From positions 62,001-126,000 of the forward strand of contig NZ_SADR02000013.1 of assembly GCF_004010325.2 (NCBI RefSeq): a stretch of 64,000 bases of DNA, in the 5' to 3' direction. The notes beneath the pieces were generated by a model. It searched no databases and was not told the origin of the DNA. It saw only the letters and a list, made by a program, of their open reading frames with translations. How positions within the stretch are numbered: position 1 is the stretch's first letter; each line of letters opens with the position of its first letter. Below, in pieces: positions 31,947-41,667 of this stretch. The DNA is from Mesorhizobium sp. M00.F.Ca.ET.216.01.1.1. GTDB lineage: Bacteria > Pseudomonadota > Alphaproteobacteria > Rhizobiales > Rhizobiaceae. The position numbers and the translations under genes are program-made.

Positions 31947-34286
31947 CTACCCGCCGAGCCGGAAATACTTGGCCGTCGCGGAGAATTCAGATCCCGTGAT
32001 CCCGATTTCTTCGAGAATTTTGGGCAGCAGTACCGATGCTGGCGTCGGCGTTGAGAACGCAGCCGCTTCAATATCCTGAGGCCCAGTGATCACCATTATG
32101 ATCTGCGGCACGGCCTTGCGGGCTGCCCTGTCGGCGGCGCCGAGGCCGATCGGGATACTGAAGGTGGCCTTGTCCGACTGAGCGACAACACGGTCATCGA
32201 GATTGAAGGCCATGCCTTTGTGATCGATCAACAGCACGCTGGAAATGAGCCCGCCACGCGTCACCAGCGTGCCGCCTATCGGCGAACCGTTCGGCACGGA
32301 TGTTCTATCGAGAACAAGCTGCGGCCTGTCGGCTCCTGTCTGGCCCAGAAAGCGCAGAAAGTTGGTGACTTCGCATTGGCTTGGTTCGATGAGGCGGACG
32401 CTGATGTCCGGCTCGACATGGAACTTTTCCCGGAAATCGCCAAGCATCCGCTCGAACGGCTGCACTGCCGTTCCAAATCCTTCGATCGCGACGGCCTTGT
32501 CGGTTGCCGGCGTCATCGCCGCATAGAAACAATCGCCGCCGCTGAAGTCGCGTACCCAGGAGACCTGTCGCGCGACGCCGTCGGCGGCCGGTGGAATTTC
32601 CGGTTTGGGGACATTCAAGGCGACAGCGGCGTCCTCAGGCTGCTTGCCCGCAGGCGGTTCGGCCTGCTGCCCCTTTGCGGTATCCGTCTGGCTTGCAGTG
32701 GGTTCGGGCGCTTGCGCGGCCGCCTTGGATACCCCCTGCTGGTCGGCTGGTTGCTCGGGCTTCTGGTTCTGCACGACAACCGGCTTCTCGGCCGGCGACG
32801 GGACTGGAGCGATCTTGCCGGGCGGTGGGACCGTCTTCTCGCTGGTCACCGTATCCGGCTGAATTGTCGGTGGGGCTTTTTCGGCTGGCGCCTGCGCCTC
32901 GGCGGCCGGCGGCTCGGGGGCTTTACCCGTTGGCGCGGGAAGTTTGGCGGTTGGTGTCGGCTCTGGCTTTTGGCCGGCTGCGGCATCGGCCTGATTTTCA
33001 GCTGGCGGAGTTGCCTTCAACCGCTCGTTGTCTGGGGCGTTCGCAACATTATCGACAGGATCTGGTTTCGCTATCTCTGGTGCGGACAGCGACGTCTCGC
33101 CGGCCGTCGGCGTGGAAGGCGCCATGACGCCGCTCAGGTAAATGCCTGCACCGGAGGCGACAGCCAAAATTGCCAGGGCAGCGATCGCGATGGATCGTGT
33201 CTTTGCGGACTTTCCGGGGAGATCAGGCGTGGCCGCGCGGGCAGCGCCGGCGGCTGCCGAAGGCCGCGGTTCGGACAGATGCGCCGGCCGGACGTGTGGG
33301 ACGAAGCGCTGCTCAGCTGGAGCCGAAGGTTGGCCCTGGATCTTGGAACCCGGCGCAAGTGTTCCCCCGGCTCGCGGCAAACTAGGCCGGTCACGGGGTG
33401 TGATGGACGTCGGTGGCGTTGTCCCCTCGTTCTCATCACGCGTCGTCCTGGCGATTTCAGCCATGCTGATCGGCCGGTCTTGCGGGTCCGGTTGCAGCAT
33501 CGCCTCAACAAGTCCCCGGAAATCGGCATCGATGTCGGACAGGTCCGGCACGGTCCGGCGCTTTTCCACGATCTCGAACTGGGAGCCGCCCATGTCGATC
33601 GGCTTCCCGCGCAGGACGGCAGCCAATACCAACCCGAGGCTGTAGATATCGGATTGCTCGCTGACATCGCCGCCGTACAGCCCGAGCTGCTCGGGAGAAA
33701 CGTAGTTGTACTTTCCCGCGAACTTTCCGCCGATCAGCGTCTCACCGCCCACCGTGGCCGACCGCGCGATGCCGAAGTCGATGATCTTTGCGCGGTCGAC
33801 CCGACCCCCTGGCAGGATGATATTGTCCGGGGAAAGGTCGCGATGTATCGCTCCCGCCTGGTGCACGGCGCTCAGGCCGGACGCGAGGCGGTGACAAAGC
33901 TTACGCACGTCCTCCGTCGGCATCGCGCCGCGTCGCATGACATCGAACAGCGACTCGCCGTCGACGAACTCCATGGCAAGGTAGGGGCGGCCGATCCCGG
34001 GATCGATCGTGAAGACGTGATATCGCACCACCGCATCGTGCGACAGGTGATTGAGGATCGACGCTTCCTTGCGGAACAGCGAAAGAATCGTCTGGTCACG
34101 GGCGAATTCGGGCAAGACGATCTTGATCGCGACATGGTCGCCGGTCTGGATGTTGTGGCCACGGTAGACCTCGCCCATGCCGCCGAAAGCGATCCGCTCG
34201 TCGAGTTCGTAGATGCCGCTGAGCTGCGTGCCTACGGCGGTACTGGCCAGGTTCGGCGATATTCGCGTCTTGTCGTCGGCGCTCAT
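31947..34286 (-). CDS. ppkA: PpkA-type serine/threonine protein kinase of T6SS
   Basis: The 779-residue Hanks-type kinase has a glycine loop (RIAFGGMGEVYRG), ATP lysine K55 (VAIKIV), catalytic HRDLSPDN with D150, and the magnesium motif DFG at 170-172. A single membrane helix follows near residue 370 (IAIAALAILAVASGAGIYL) after a proline-rich juxtamembrane linker. The periplasmic part begins with a long Pro/Ala/Glu/Lys-rich stretch and ends in a folded domain of about 190 residues. In threonine phosphorylation pathways of T6SS, PpkA phosphorylates an FHA protein and PppA reverses it. Here the two FHA (TagH) proteins are likely partners. It follows the phosphatase gene by four bases. Confidence 0.92.
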   Translation of the reverse strand: MSADDKTRISPNLASTAVGTQLSGIYELDERIAFGGMGEVYRGHNIQTGDHVAIKIVLPEFARDQTILSLFRKEASILNHLSHDAVVRYHVFTIDPGIGRPYLAMEFVDGESLFDVMRRGAMPTEDVRKLCHRLASGLSAVHQAGAIHRDLSPDNIILPGGRVDRAKIIDFGIARSATVGGETLIGGKFAGKYNYVSPEQLGLYGGDVSEQSDIYSLGLVLAAVLRGKPIDMGGSQFEIVEKRRTVPDLSDIDADFRGLVEAMLQPDPQDRPISMAEIARTTRDENEGTTPPTSITPRDRPSLPRAGGTLAPGSKIQGQPSAPAEQRFVPHVRPAHLSEPRPSAAAGAARAATPDLPGKSAKTRSIAIAALAILAVASGAGIYLSGVMAPSTPTAGETSLSAPEIAKPDPVDNVANAPDNERLKATPPAENQADAAAGQKPEPTPTAKLPAPTGKAPEPPAAEAQAPAEKAPPTIQPDTVTSEKTVPPPGKIAPVPSPAEKPVVVQNQKPEQPADQQGVSKAAAQAPEPTASQTDTAKGQQAEPPAGKQPEDAAVALNVPKPEIPPAADGVARQVSWVRDFSGGDCFYAAMTPATDKAVAIEGFGTAVQPFERMLGDFREKFHVEPDISVRLIEPSQCEVTNFLRFLGQTGADRPQLVLDRTSVPNGSPIGGTLVTRGGLISSVLLIDHKGMAFNLDDRVVAQSDKATFSIPIGLGAADRAARKAVPQIIMVITGPQDIEAAAFSTPTPASVLLPKILEEIGITGSEFSATAKYFRLGG

Positions 34287-34290
34287 AGCC

Positions 34291-35124
34291 TCAGCCCTCC
34301 GCCCTGGACAGGTCCGGATGCTGTCGGCCGTTGCGCCCGGCTCCGGCCTTCACGAGCACAATGGTGACATTGTCCGTTCCGCCTCGCGCCAGCACCATTT
34401 CCAGCAGGTTTTCGCACGCCGCCTGCGCCGTCGCCGACACAGCTGCCGCCTCGATCTCGGCGTCGGTGACATGCGCCGTCAGCCCATCGGTGCTCAACAG
34501 GAAAATGTCTCCCGGCATGATTTCGCCCTGCTGGAAGTCGATGACGATCTCGTCGCTGACGCCGACCGCATGCGTGATGACATTGCGGCGCGGCCAGGTG
34601 AGCGCTTCGGCCGCGCTGATCATGCCCCGGTCGAGAAGTTCCTGGACTTCGGTGTGGTCCTTCGAAATCTGCGAGATCGAGCCGTTGCGGATCAGATAGA
34701 CACGGCTGTCGCCCGCCCACAGGCAGGCAAACCGCCCATCCATCGCCAGCAGGGCGGCGACAGTGGATCCAATGGTTATGCCGCGAGATTGGGATATCCT
34801 GCGGATTTCGGCATTGGCCCGGCTCAGCCGGTCCTCGAAGCGCGCGCGAAGATCCGGTGCCGAGCTTGCAATGCCGATCGTTGCCAGATGCTCGACAATG
34901 CTAGCCGAGGCGACTTCTCCGGCTTCATGTCCGCCCATTCCGTCGGCCACCACCCAGAGGCCGGCTTGCGGCTCGACCAGATAGTTGTCTTCATTGTGCT
35001 CACGGACACAGCCTTTGTGGCTCACGCCGAAGCTTTCAAAGGGAGGAGCGACATCGTTCAATTTGTCACCAAGCGCTTCGCAAGCGTCCTCTGCGACGCA
35101 CCGTCGGGCGCCACTTCGCGCCAC
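34291..35124 (-). CDS. pppA: PppA-type PP2C serine/threonine phosphatase of T6SS
   Basis: The protein of up to 277 residues is a PP2C phosphatase: SHKGCVREHNEDNYLV, VVADGMGGHEAGEVAS (D61 and G62 coordinate manganese), LWAGDSRVYLIRNG, LLSTDGLTAHV and GGTDNVTIVLV. It opposes the kinase four bases downstream. The N-terminal 25 residues are not conserved and a later TTG start is possible. In PpkA/PppA systems it resets secretion after activation by dephosphorylating the FHA protein. Confidence 0.9.
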   Translation of the reverse strand: MARSGARRCVAEDACEALGDKLNDVAPPFESFGVSHKGCVREHNEDNYLVEPQAGLWVVADGMGGHEAGEVASASIVEHLATIGIASSAPDLRARFEDRLSRANAEIRRISQSRGITIGSTVAALLAMDGRFACLWAGDSRVYLIRNGSISQISKDHTEVQELLDRGMISAAEALTWPRRNVITHAVGVSDEIVIDFQQGEIMPGDIFLLSTDGLTAHVTDAEIEAAAVSATAQAACENLLEMVLARGGTDNVTIVLVKAGAGRNGRQHPDLSRAEG

Positions 35125-35136
35125 TTTGCCACAGGC

Positions 35137-35172
35137 CCGAACATTAAAATATCGAAATTAATGTCCGAACAT
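35137..35172. promoter_or_regulatory. Direct and inverted repeats in the AT-rich region before pppA
   Basis: Two copies of CCGAACAT stand 28 bases apart (35137-35144 and 35165-35172). Between them lies an inverted repeat ACATTAA-n10-TTAATGT (35141-35164). The area is clearly AT-rich compared with its surroundings and is placed where the pppA-ppkA promoter should be, about 15-50 bases before the ATG on the minus strand. It is a candidate operator or promoter. Confidence 0.4.
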
Positions 35173-35214
35173 CTGTCGGCAGGCGTCGCCATGCTGAAAA
35201 GCTCAAACGCCATC

Positions 35215-38200
35215 TCAAAACGCCTTCGGACAACTGAACCCGGAAAGCGCGGGAAGGAAGAAGGGGTTGGGGCCTGATCCGGTCTGGATCGTATAGGCGA
35301 CATCGCGTCCGCCGATCACGAAGCGCGCTTCCGTGTTGCCGCCGTTGCTGGTGATATCAGCCTTGTCCAGCAGCCGCATCAGCGCCCATGGACCGTCGAA
35401 CCTGAAGGCGGACTCGCGGCCCGGCATTTCCGGCGTGAGGCTTAGACTGGCGGATGCGGAAGCCGTGCCGTTCGGCCAGGCCACAGTGCTCGGCGCATTG
35501 CCCGCCTGGTTGCTTTGGACGATCTGGCCATCGACTTCGAGCACCGCCGTATCGGCGTCGCCATGCAGCGAAAACGGCGTAAAGGTGATGCTGATCGACG
35601 GGGTCGAGCCGCCCAGGGGAAAAAATGCGTTGCGGATTTCCGCAGCCAGCTGGAAGTCTTTCAAGGTCGACTTCGAGAGGTCGCGCCCGAAGCGCGCATC
35701 CTGTTTCCAGCTCCAGTCCTGGCCAGTCATATCGATCAGCGATGCGAGATTTTGTGCGAAGAACCGGTCCATCAGTCCGCCGGGAGCGAACAATTTCGCG
35801 AAATCCGCCATGGTGATGTCCTCGCTGCCGTTGTCGGCGAAAGGATAACGGCCGGTGACCACTTCCTCGCAGGGGCGCGTGACCGCCTGGTCAAGCAGGT
35901 GGTTCAAATTCGCGACCGAGGTCTCGGCGACGTTGCCCTCAAACTCGTCGGCCGTCGCGGTGATTATCCTGGCGAGTTGCTTGGGCAGGCGCGAGACATT
36001 GGCGCGAAGGGTGGCTATCTGCAGCTGCAGGTTCATGTTGACGCGTTCCGTCTGCGACGGGACATCGGCCGCCAGCTGCAGGCTTTGGTAGATGTCCCGG
36101 AAATTCTGCGTCAGCGCATCGATCGGCCGGTGCCCGGCAGGACCGTTCACCAGGATCTGGAACGGCCTGAACTGCGCTTCGATATTCGCCCCGGGATTCT
36201 GGTTTTGCGTGCTCGCCGACCCTGTGCCGGCCCGGCTTTGCGATTTGCCGGTTGATATTTGAATGCCGATGCGGGCCAGACCCTTGGCAATGTTTGCGGC
36301 ACCCTGTGGCGGGTGTTCAATCATGCCGGGTGGATCCCCGGTGCCTGAGCCATTGCTGGACCCGGGGTCGCGCGTCAGGGCCGTTTCGTCGGCGATGGCC
36401 GTAAAAAGTTGCTCGGTCGGCGAGGTTGGCGATGCGGCGGCGGAAAGCGCAAGATAGTGCGGCTTGTCCTTCAGCATCGCCTTGAACTTCAGTCTGTCGA
36501 GAACGCCGTTCCACGCCGTGGCGAATTCTTTCCCGTAGCGATCGAGAAGTTCGGGGCCGAGCTTGAGCAACTCCTGATCGATACCGCCTTGCTCGCCGCC
36601 ACCGCCGAGCACCCACTGGTCATCGACAAGCGTCTGCGCAATGCGCGCGAGTTGTCGGAGATAGAAGTCGTTGAAGCCGGCATAAGTATAGATACCGGGA
36701 ACGCGCAGCCCTGACAGATCGCTGCCATCGATGCGCTCGAACAACAGCTGTGCTTCCGGGCCCGCCTTCGCGGCCACGGAAAAATCGTCCAGCGCTGCCG
36801 CGTATACTGCCGACTTGATCAATGCCGAGGCACGATCGGCAAGGCTCATGCGTCCGAGCGAGCGCTGAGCGGATTCGATCAGCGGCTGGTCAAGTTCGAA
36901 GGCCGGGTCATAGGCATCGTCCAGTGCAAGCATGGCGCGCAGATGCTTTTCGAGCTGCAGCCGTCCGTCGCGATTGTTCTCGCCCGGATACCGGTTCTGC
37001 TCCCAATCCTGCCTCATCCAGGAAACGATCAGTTCGTCGTCGACTTTCGGCGCCTTGCCGCCAAGCATCAGATAGATTTTCAACGGTTCGTAGAGGCTGG
37101 CGGGATCAGCCATCCTGGCCTGGATCGTGCGCTCGGCCTGCAGCAACAGGCGCGAGCGGAACGTTCGCTCCAGCGCTTGCCGGTAGGCCGTCTTGGATGC
37201 CGAAAGCAGTCTTTGCCGCTGACTGAGGCCGAACGTCTCCTCGATCGGTGTCGGCATGTCACTGGTTTCGAAACCGGCCGGCAGATTGCGCAACTGGTCT
37301 AGCGGGCCAATGGCGTTCTCGAGATCGACATCGGCGACCTCAGTGCTTTTGAGCAGTGCGGCGGCCGTCTCGCGATACTGGCTGATCGCTTGCGTGGTCG
37401 ATGCGATCAGCGATCTGTTGGCCGTAAAGCTCAGCGCCAGGGCGCCGAGGGCCGTGGCAGCGATCGATGCGATCAGGCCAAGGCCGCCATATCTGGCGAC
37501 CACCGCACGCCTTTCAGTTGCTCTGTCGTACGAGACCCATCCGGATTCCGCAAAAATCACGCCGGTCAGAAGATCGTGCAAAAAGAAGCTTTTGCCGGTG
37601 CCGGAAAGATGAGCCTGGGAGCTGCTGCCGAAACTGCGACCCATTGCCCCCAGCACCTGATCGATCGGGGTTCCCTCCTGCGTGCCCGACGAAAAATAGA
37701 GCCCACGCAGGCCGACGTTCACCTGGCTGCGGGCTGGATCGAATATGCCGGCGACAAAACTGGTAATTCGGCCCTTCAGCGCGCCAAACTGCGCCGGAAA
37801 ACCAAAGATGGATATGCGCGCGACCGGATCAGCTTCTTCCTGGAGGCGGTCGGCCATCTCCTCCGTCAGCCGTTTGGCCAGTGCGTCGAACTCGGCTAGA
37901 GCCTCACCGGCCATGTTCCTGCCGCGATCCGCGGTCTGGAATGTCGCGCCCCAGACCTTGCGCCGGCGCGGCTCGTCGAAGCTGCCGAAATAGTTCATGA
38001 ACCCGGAGACAAGATCGGCCTTGGTGAACAGCAGGTAGACCGGAAACTGGATTTTCAGCGTCTCGTGGATTTCCCGCAGGCGACTGCGTATTTCGGCGAC
38101 ACGGGCATCAAGCTGCTGATCGTCGAAGCTCATCAGATCGGCAAGGCTGATGGCCAGGATGACACCGTTTATCGGTTGCCTGGTGCGGTGTTTCTTGAGC

Positions 38201-38778
38201 AGCGACAAAAAGGCGAGCCAGCTTTTCTTGTCGCTTTGCGCGTTTGATTCCTGCGTCGTGTAGCGTCCGGCTGTATCGATCAGCACAGCCTCATCGGTGA
38301 ACCACCAGTCGCAGGACCGCGTGCCACCGATGCCGGCCACCGGTTGCGCGTCACCGGAACCGGCAAGCGGAAATTTCAGACCCGAATTGACCAGCGCCGT
38401 GGTCTTGCCCGCGCCGGGCGGGCCTATGACGATGTACCAGGGGATCTCGTAGAGGAAGTTGCGCTTGCCGCTCGACCGCTTGAGCGCCGCGACGGCCTCG
38501 TTCATGCGGGTCTCGAGCACCTGCGAGTCGTCGTCCCTGTCGTCGTTGCGGGCAATTGCCGTCTCGAGCGCCCTCTGTGCCTTTCTCATTTTCAGGAAAC
38601 GAAGCCCGTAGAAGAGCGCGACGATCGCCACGGTCACGCCGATGATCGTCGCGCGCAGCCAGACCGGTCCCAGCGGGCGGATATCGGCAAAGCCGATCAA
38701 GGGTCCGGCAAACCAGACCGCTACCGCGAAACCGGCCAACGCGATCGCGCTGAATATCCGCAGCAGCCAACGCGTCAT
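35215..38778 (-). CDS. tssM: TssM (IcmF) type VI membrane-complex protein, second copy
   Basis: This 1187-residue inner-membrane protein has two N-terminal helices (about residues 8-28 and 43-60), a Walker A GPPGAGKTT at 119-127, Walker B-like VLIDTAGRYT and a third helix near residue 435. The large periplasmic part contains the TssM core and ends in the TssJ-binding C-terminal region (TFTPFSLHGDADTAVLEVDG). TssM forms the trans-envelope channel with TssL and TssJ. A second copy of similar size lies at 49768-53304, so this organism has two. This one is grouped with TssL, a TagH FHA protein, PppA and PpkA rather than with the baseplate genes. Confidence 0.93.
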   Translation of the reverse strand: MTRWLLRIFSAIALAGFAVAVWFAGPLIGFADIRPLGPVWLRATIIGVTVAIVALFYGLRFLKMRKAQRALETAIARNDDRDDDSQVLETRMNEAVAALKRSSGKRNFLYEIPWYIVIGPPGAGKTTALVNSGLKFPLAGSGDAQPVAGIGGTRSCDWWFTDEAVLIDTAGRYTTQESNAQSDKKSWLAFLSLLKKHRTRQPINGVILAISLADLMSFDDQQLDARVAEIRSRLREIHETLKIQFPVYLLFTKADLVSGFMNYFGSFDEPRRRKVWGATFQTADRGRNMAGEALAEFDALAKRLTEEMADRLQEEADPVARISIFGFPAQFGALKGRITSFVAGIFDPARSQVNVGLRGLYFSSGTQEGTPIDQVLGAMGRSFGSSSQAHLSGTGKSFFLHDLLTGVIFAESGWVSYDRATERRAVVARYGGLGLIASIAATALGALALSFTANRSLIASTTQAISQYRETAAALLKSTEVADVDLENAIGPLDQLRNLPAGFETSDMPTPIEETFGLSQRQRLLSASKTAYRQALERTFRSRLLLQAERTIQARMADPASLYEPLKIYLMLGGKAPKVDDELIVSWMRQDWEQNRYPGENNRDGRLQLEKHLRAMLALDDAYDPAFELDQPLIESAQRSLGRMSLADRASALIKSAVYAAALDDFSVAAKAGPEAQLLFERIDGSDLSGLRVPGIYTYAGFNDFYLRQLARIAQTLVDDQWVLGGGGEQGGIDQELLKLGPELLDRYGKEFATAWNGVLDRLKFKAMLKDKPHYLALSAAASPTSPTEQLFTAIADETALTRDPGSSNGSGTGDPPGMIEHPPQGAANIAKGLARIGIQISTGKSQSRAGTGSASTQNQNPGANIEAQFRPFQILVNGPAGHRPIDALTQNFRDIYQSLQLAADVPSQTERVNMNLQLQIATLRANVSRLPKQLARIITATADEFEGNVAETSVANLNHLLDQAVTRPCEEVVTGRYPFADNGSEDITMADFAKLFAPGGLMDRFFAQNLASLIDMTGQDWSWKQDARFGRDLSKSTLKDFQLAAEIRNAFFPLGGSTPSISITFTPFSLHGDADTAVLEVDGQIVQSNQAGNAPSTVAWPNGTASASASLSLTPEMPGRESAFRFDGPWALMRLLDKADITSNGGNTEARFVIGGRDVAYTIQTGSGPNPFFLPALSGFSCPKAF

Positions 38779-38800
38779 GGGAACTTCCAGCCGACCGTGC

Positions 38801-40309
38801 TCACAATGTTTCTTCCCTGGGGATAATCACATCGACACGGCGGTTCTTGGCGCGGCCTTCCGGCGTTGCGTTGTCGGCGATCGGTTCGTCTTCGCCCTTG
38901 CCATCGACCGCTATGCGCGAGGGGTCGCTGAATTGCGGGGCCATCACGGCTTCGACAGCCTTCGCCCGGGCGACGGAGAGGTCGAAGTTCGACTTGAACG
39001 CGCTCGATTTTCGCGGCTTCACATTATCCGTATGGCCAACGATCCTGATCGGTCCCGGCTCGGCCCGCAGGGCTGTGGCGATGTTCGCAGCGATTGGCTG
39101 GAACTCGGGCTTTATCTCGGCCTTGCCGGGCTGGAACAACAACAGATTGCTGATCTCCACCACGATGAAGTCACCCTTCGTGCCGATGGTCAGCCCGCCG
39201 CCCGCCACTTCCTTGGCCAGCGCCGAACGGATGCGATCGATCTGGGTGCTGGCGGTAGGCGGGGTGACTTTCACCGGCGCGGCCAATGGTGCCACACTGG
39301 CGCGCTCGATGGTGATCGGCGTCGATGGATTGAGCGCCAGCAGATCGCCGGCAAGGGCATCGCCCTCATTGGTGATGACAACGCGCATGGCAAAGAATGC
39401 CGCCGTCAGCGCTGCTGATGCAGCCGCAGCAACGGCCCAGAGCGGCAGCCGGGCCGATGACTGCGCCATCGTCGCCGACAAGCCCTGCCAGTGGGGAGAG
39501 ATGTCTTCGCCGGCACGCGCCCTGAAGTAGCGAAGCGTCTCGTAGACGTCGCGCCGAACGCGTTCGAGGTTGTTGTCTTCGCCCGTCACACCTCGATACT
39601 GGCCTTCGAACCCCAGCGACAGGCAGGCATGCATCAGTTCGAGCAGATCGTAGTGCGTCTGCGGTTCGGCCAGTATCTTGTTTAGGGCTTCGTAGAAGCC
39701 TGTGCCGGTGGGCTCGAGATGAAAGAACCGCGACAGCATGCAGTGCATGGCCCAGGCGTCTGTCTTCGGCCAGGGCAGGTTGCCGATGAGATCGTCGGCG
39801 GTCTCGCAGAGGGCAAATTTTGCGATCCGCGCATCCTCTTCGGGAACCCCGGTTTTCTCCGTTGCGCGGTCGAATTTTTCGATCGCCTCGGCGACATGCT
39901 CCGCCAGTGGCTCGGCTCGTCTCTCGACGGGTACAAGCCTGAGTTGGCCGAGCAGCATCAGCAAGGGCGCGGCTGCTGCCAGGATCGGGTTTGCCGCGGA
40001 ATATTTGACGCTGTCCACGGCGTTGAGCAGGATCTCCTGCTGCATGGCAGGCGGCGCGGCGGCGAAAGAGCCCGCCGCCGTCGTGGCGTCGGGAGCCGCC
40101 TCCTGATAAATCACGGTTCCGGATGTCCAATCCGGCGGCATATGCAGGCCGACGCCGGGATCGAAAACCGTTGATTCCTTGGCCTGTGAGTGCTGTCCGG
40201 TATGCGCCACAGATCCTTGGGGGGCCGGCGCCGATTTTTGCTCACGCCGCGGCGTCGCGCGAATGACGGTCTTGCCCGCAGGGCCGAAAGCGTCGTCCTT
40301 TGAGCTCAT
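38801..40309 (-). CDS. tssL: TssL (DotU) with C-terminal OmpA domain, second copy
   Basis: Starting at ATG 40309 (MSSKDDAFGPAGKTVIRATP), the 502-residue protein has a cytoplasmic DotU-like domain (residues about 95-285; NPILAAAAPLLMLLGQLRLV; YDLLELMHACLSLGFEGQYR), one membrane helix (near 300) and a periplasmic OmpA-like domain (GHTDNVKPRKSSAFKSNFDL; GKGEDEPIADNATPEGRAKN; RRVDVII). This domain order is that of evolved TssL proteins that bind peptidoglycan directly. It is followed by tssM 22 bases later. A second TssL lies at 53306-54628. Confidence 0.9.
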   Translation of the reverse strand: MSSKDDAFGPAGKTVIRATPRREQKSAPAPQGSVAHTGQHSQAKESTVFDPGVGLHMPPDWTSGTVIYQEAAPDATTAAGSFAAAPPAMQQEILLNAVDSVKYSAANPILAAAAPLLMLLGQLRLVPVERRAEPLAEHVAEAIEKFDRATEKTGVPEEDARIAKFALCETADDLIGNLPWPKTDAWAMHCMLSRFFHLEPTGTGFYEALNKILAEPQTHYDLLELMHACLSLGFEGQYRGVTGEDNNLERVRRDVYETLRYFRARAGEDISPHWQGLSATMAQSSARLPLWAVAAAASAALTAAFFAMRVVITNEGDALAGDLLALNPSTPITIERASVAPLAAPVKVTPPTASTQIDRIRSALAKEVAGGGLTIGTKGDFIVVEISNLLLFQPGKAEIKPEFQPIAANIATALRAEPGPIRIVGHTDNVKPRKSSAFKSNFDLSVARAKAVEAVMAPQFSDPSRIAVDGKGEDEPIADNATPEGRAKNRRVDVIIPREETL

Positions 40310-40611
40310 TGCCGGTCTTCCGTCCACGCACGACGCCCGCGTTTGCGCCAGATGGGCGCAAAACAGTTCCCGGTCACGTGCAGGCAATGCAGGCGCTGCT
40401 GGTGAGGGCAGTGTCCGGAGGAAGGTTGGCTACAAGACGCTATCCCGCCGTAACATGACATTTGCCGCAGACCCCCCAGGTCAATCAGCCTTACCCGCTT
40501 GGCGAACTGTCGTATGTGATCGTAATCTCAGAAACCGTCGATTGGAACGGGATCCAGTGCGCCGACGAGATTTTCTTCGCAGCCCCTTTCGCCAGCTTTC
40601 GTCTCCCCGGC
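40310..40611. other. Gap between tagH and tssL (second copies) with a stem-loop
   Basis: About 300 bases with no gene I can support. At 40342-40362 the sequence TTTGCGCC-AGATG-GGCGCAAA forms an 8-bp stem with a 5-base loop, about 35 bases upstream of the tssL start, so it may be a leader attenuator or stabilising element. The remaining part shows nothing recognisable. Confidence 0.5.
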
Positions 40612-41667
40612 CTATTTGTGCTTGTCGGCTTTGGCATAGGCTTCGCTGAAATAGGCCAGGAATATGTCCAGCATGCCGTTCTCGTGTGTCTCCTCCATTG
40701 TCCGCCATGTCGCGACAAAAGCGTCCCAGGCCTGGCTTTTCTTCGAAGTGAATGACGTGGGCGGCAGTTTCTTGCCGATAGCCTCAGGCGACAGGTCATC
40801 GAGCAGCCGGGAAAGAGCAGCCTGCATGGCTGCATAGGTGGCAAATTCGTGCGCCTTGAGATCGCGGAATGCATCCTCGACACTGTGCCTGGCGTCAAGA
40901 TAGCCGGCTCTGCGCCGTGCGAACATGATTTCGAGGATGTCGTCGGTTGCCGGCACGAACTTTAACGGATTGTTGTCCGTGGCGCTTATCATCGTGCGGT
41001 GTGTGCTCTTGGCCAATATCTTCGCCGCCGCGCGTGCTTTCAGCAGCAAGGCCAGTTCCTCGACCACAATCCGCAGCACCGAGCCGATTTCGGCGGTTAC
41101 TTCATGCCGCTCGCGCGATTGAAGCAATTCCGGTGATATGCCGGCCGCAATCGCGATTTCCCGCAGCACCTCGTCTGCGTCAGGACGCTGGCCGGCCGAG
41201 GGGAGGGGCGTGGCCTGTCGCGGCGTTGGCGCTCGCTGCTCGGCCGGAGTGAAGAAAGGCTTGTCTCCGAATTCCAGAGGCTGGCCTGTCGTGGCCGGCA
41301 TTCCTCGTTGCGTCGAACCGTGGCTGCTCTCGGGATACCCTGTCGCGGCGCGCTCGCCGTCGATCGATACCACGATGACATAGCGGCCGATCAGCAACCG
41401 GTCGCCATGGTCGAGCCGGTGCCGGCCGGTCATGCGCTGGCTCGATCCGTTGATGAAGGTGCCATTGCGTGAGATATCGTGCAGCCAAAACGCGCCTGCC
41501 TCGTATCGAACCTCGCAGTGCCGGCCGGAGATGAACTTGTCCGGGTCGGGCAAGATCCAGTCGCAATTTTCGCGTCCGATTTCGAAGCTGCGATCACGCG
41601 ACCTGTAGCCGAGCGAAACGCCAGCGGGCAGGGCATCGACGTTGCTGATCTGCAGACTGATTAACAT
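40612..41667 (-). CDS. tagH: TagH-type FHA domain protein of T6SS, second copy
   Basis: From ATG 41667 the 351-residue protein has an FHA domain at residues about 1-105 (FISGRHCEVRYEAGAFWLHD; SRNGTFINGSSQRMTG) and a T6SS FHA C-terminal domain from about 180 (ILAKSTHRTMISATDNNPLK; RRAGYLDARHSVEDAFRDLK; SQAWDAFVATWRTMEETHEN). FHA domains bind phosphothreonine, the output of PpkA. A larger TagH lies at 56461-57876. It heads a minus-strand block that leads into tssL-tssM. Confidence 0.9.
   Translation of the reverse strand: MLISLQISNVDALPAGVSLGYRSRDRSFEIGRENCDWILPDPDKFISGRHCEVRYEAGAFWLHDISRNGTFINGSSQRMTGRHRLDHGDRLLIGRYVIVVSIDGERAATGYPESSHGSTQRGMPATTGQPLEFGDKPFFTPAEQRAPTPRQATPLPSAGQRPDADEVLREIAIAAGISPELLQSRERHEVTAEIGSVLRIVVEELALLLKARAAAKILAKSTHRTMISATDNNPLKFVPATDDILEIMFARRRAGYLDARHSVEDAFRDLKAHEFATYAAMQAALSRLLDDLSPEAIGKKLPPTSFTSKKSQAWDAFVATWRTMEETHENGMLDIFLAYFSEAYAKADKHK

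Noticed and set aside
32220..34367. 715-codon open frame on plus opposite ppkA
   Set aside because: Low-complexity Arg/Gly/Trp text with no motif; the kinase on minus has all catalytic residues.
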